64,000 bases of DNA from contig NZ_SWCM01000009.1 in NCBI RefSeq assembly GCF_005116645.1, positions 62,001 through 126,000 on the forward strand, given 5' to 3'. The position numbers and the translations under genes are program-made. This DNA is from Desulfopila sp. IMCC35006. GTDB lineage: Bacteria; Desulfobacterota; Desulfobulbia; Desulfobulbales; Desulfocapsaceae. Positions 63,701-64,000 of the stretch are shown in pieces. Every line of letters starts with the position of its first letter. The stretch's first letter is position 1. The notes beneath the pieces were generated by a model. The model was not told where the DNA came from. It was given only the letters and a program-made list of their open reading frames with translations, and made no database searches.

Positions 63701-63999
63701 CGCAGAACAAGGCTCGACGCATCCATTTCAGCCACCGCAAGCGGGGCGATCTCCTCCGGGAAATTGCCGATCACCGGCCACGACTTAGCCACCCCGGATG
63801 GCATCTTTTCGACCACAAACAAGGCACGGCCGGCAGGCTCGAGACGGTCGTAAGCCCGTCGGGTGAGATCGAAGCCATTTCTTGCCAGGGTGCCGGTGAT
63901 TGCCCCGCTACATTGCCATTCGACGCCATATGCGAGATTGTCCAGCCGGAATCTGCTTGGCCGCCCTGCCGCAACAGGTGAACGCCAGGCGCGGAAACA
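60769..63999 (-). CDS. GH94-family enzyme (NdvB/oligoglucan phosphorylase-like), 5' end missing
   Basis: The frame is open past the window end; 1,076 codons are visible. The N-terminal part holds one or two Glyco_transf_36-type beta-sandwich regions (WEITVTNRGLCARELGIVPYLEWVL; LYLLTLRNDGDAPRKIRLAPYFRMTL), then the (alpha/alpha)6 catalytic domain with FGFRDQLQDAVN and the GH94 catalytic Asp in GTGDWNDGLDAIGSEG. The doubled sandwich recalls the C-terminal part of cyclic beta-1,2-glucan synthase, but a stand-alone beta-oligoglucan phosphorylase cannot be excluded. GC content is clearly higher than in the rest of the window. Confidence 0.82.
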   Translation of the reverse strand, partial: CFRAWRSPVAAGRPSRFRLDNLAYGVEWQCSGAITGTLARNGFDLTRRAYDRLEPAGRALFVVEKMPSGVAKSWPVIGNFPEEIAPLAVAEMDASSLVLRQTESEIETVVRVTLPADAEAVELWEITVTNRGLCARELGIVPYLEWVLNSPQADRNHTQYNRLFHELHYDAGVNALIAEHHDTGQIGFLAAGTPPDGFLQGRVDFIGRAGCLWRPRVLETLAFLKPINTEACPSFDAIGSLLLNLSLARGASGTVRLLMGCVEDRQHVVDLISFHLPHQADPQTTYCEKNGDDEAPAKPHIGHGEIPPGTPLPYCAFSDGGNTLRVNTPFTPRPFDHTMANALGHVLCVTNRGLHSSASLNAQQNRLTTDWADTVTNELPSELFYLYDVEERLWLSPTYLPLRDTEAIYATDFGLDGTATFSMQRGRLATELTVFVPPDEPAGLYLLTLRNDGDAPRKIRLAPYFRMTLADHPENSGPLNIQVDAANGTISFTNPRNSFRSGPAFVAISETPERIETRRGCFFGPGRLPAHPVMVESGEPWDGPTDDLTAIASFLVTVVIPAGESRTISVTLGQSDTHHQADAVAARCRTVSAVQAKLAATRAWWLDMMRPLQVATNDPQFDRQLHWLIYQALAERLWARRGFYQASGAFGFRDQLQDAVNLLWVDPALARRQILLHGRQQFLAGDVLHWFFLQQNGSTGLGARTHSSDNLLWLGWATADYVRLSGDESILDEKLSYLAAETPLPPLPEGRHGTGLFAHVSPREETLLDHVLRAVDLVLTKRLGVHGLPLIGTGDWNDGLDAIGSEGCGESVWLGFFLHRILEDLLAVIEKRKGAVRRQLYCKRLDALRAAIEEMWRGDRYLRAIHDNGTEIGVQGSGVWEIDALTAAWAVMSGINRKRGRIMFDTALRLLERDDVILLGWPALREDSRPYLGRSSHYPEGVRENGMYCHGVQWLIGAARLLAEQCAIDGELATAQLYRDTTIRLWRKIAPLSHVAPDKMEVYGGQPNKQAADLLTHFEPGRMGWNGYTGAAGWMLRQACEGVIGAALVNNRVVLPADMALPRGDLKILHVQREVP

Positions 64000-64000
64000 A

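Overview
Organism. This looks like chromosomal DNA of an anaerobic, Gram-negative, signal-transduction-rich bacterium of moderate GC content. The best guess is a Desulfobulbales-type Desulfobacterota sulfate reducer. Pointers are a tungsten-type aldehyde:ferredoxin oxidoreductase with its own polyferredoxin, an HdrD/DsrK-like iron-sulfur protein working with GlpAB, lipoprotein and periplasmic signalling genes, and many atypical chemosensory proteins. No rRNA, tRNA, CRISPR array or phage gene was seen. Taxonomy is inference only.

Layout. (1) 1-13 kb is mostly metabolic: the 3' part of a fused 5-oxoprolinase/hydantoinase gene, malate dehydrogenase, AOR plus polyferredoxin, an IscU/NifU-like protein, gpt, a complete polar amino-acid ABC importer, an EamA exporter with a PfkB kinase, and a DUF2293 protein. 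(2) 12.9-23.6 kb (minus strand) is a Pil-Chp-like chemosensory operon: PilJ-like MCP, a LivJ-like binding protein, a PATAN-like double-receiver protein, CheW, a CheA hybrid with two Hpt domains, a second CheW-like protein and a PilH-like receiver. It has no CheR or CheB. (3) 24.2-28.0 kb (plus strand) is a small sensory cassette: a pseudo-receiver, a zinc-ribbon/HAMP membrane sensor with no output domain, and two PhnD-like binding proteins with no transporter. (4) 28-32.2 kb (minus strand) holds transketolase, a uracil permease and upp. (5) 32.7-36.9 kb is a FecR - OmpA-like lipoprotein - CHASE2 hybrid kinase cassette. (6) 37-43 kb has a CBS protein, an OmpR-type two-component system followed by a periplasmic MsrAB, a methyltransferase and a second EamA exporter. 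(7) 43.4-58.6 kb is a full glycerol catabolic locus: glpR, glpD, a rhizobial-type glycerol ABC importer (glpS-T-P-Q-U-V), glpK, glpA, glpB and an HdrD/GlpC-like subunit. (8) 58.6-64 kb (minus strand, visibly GC-richer) has a GH94 NdvB/phosphorylase-like enzyme running off the window and a translationally coupled secreted glycan-active protein.

How it works together. Glycerol enters by the ABC system, is phosphorylated by GlpK and oxidised by two different glycerol-3-phosphate dehydrogenases (GlpD and GlpAB plus the HdrD-like protein). GlpR presumably controls the locus.

Most unusual signal. The intergenic DNA carries several families of structured repeats. One family of about 87 bp sits exactly on gene stop codons, and its first hairpin changes sequence between copies while keeping its pairing. 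A second family of about 175 bp folds as a long closing stem with two inner hairpins around a conserved core. There are also tandem 27-bp units, a 145-bp palindrome that supplies the last ten residues of GlpA, and small CATGC palindromes. These repeats are the best candidates here for something not yet described.
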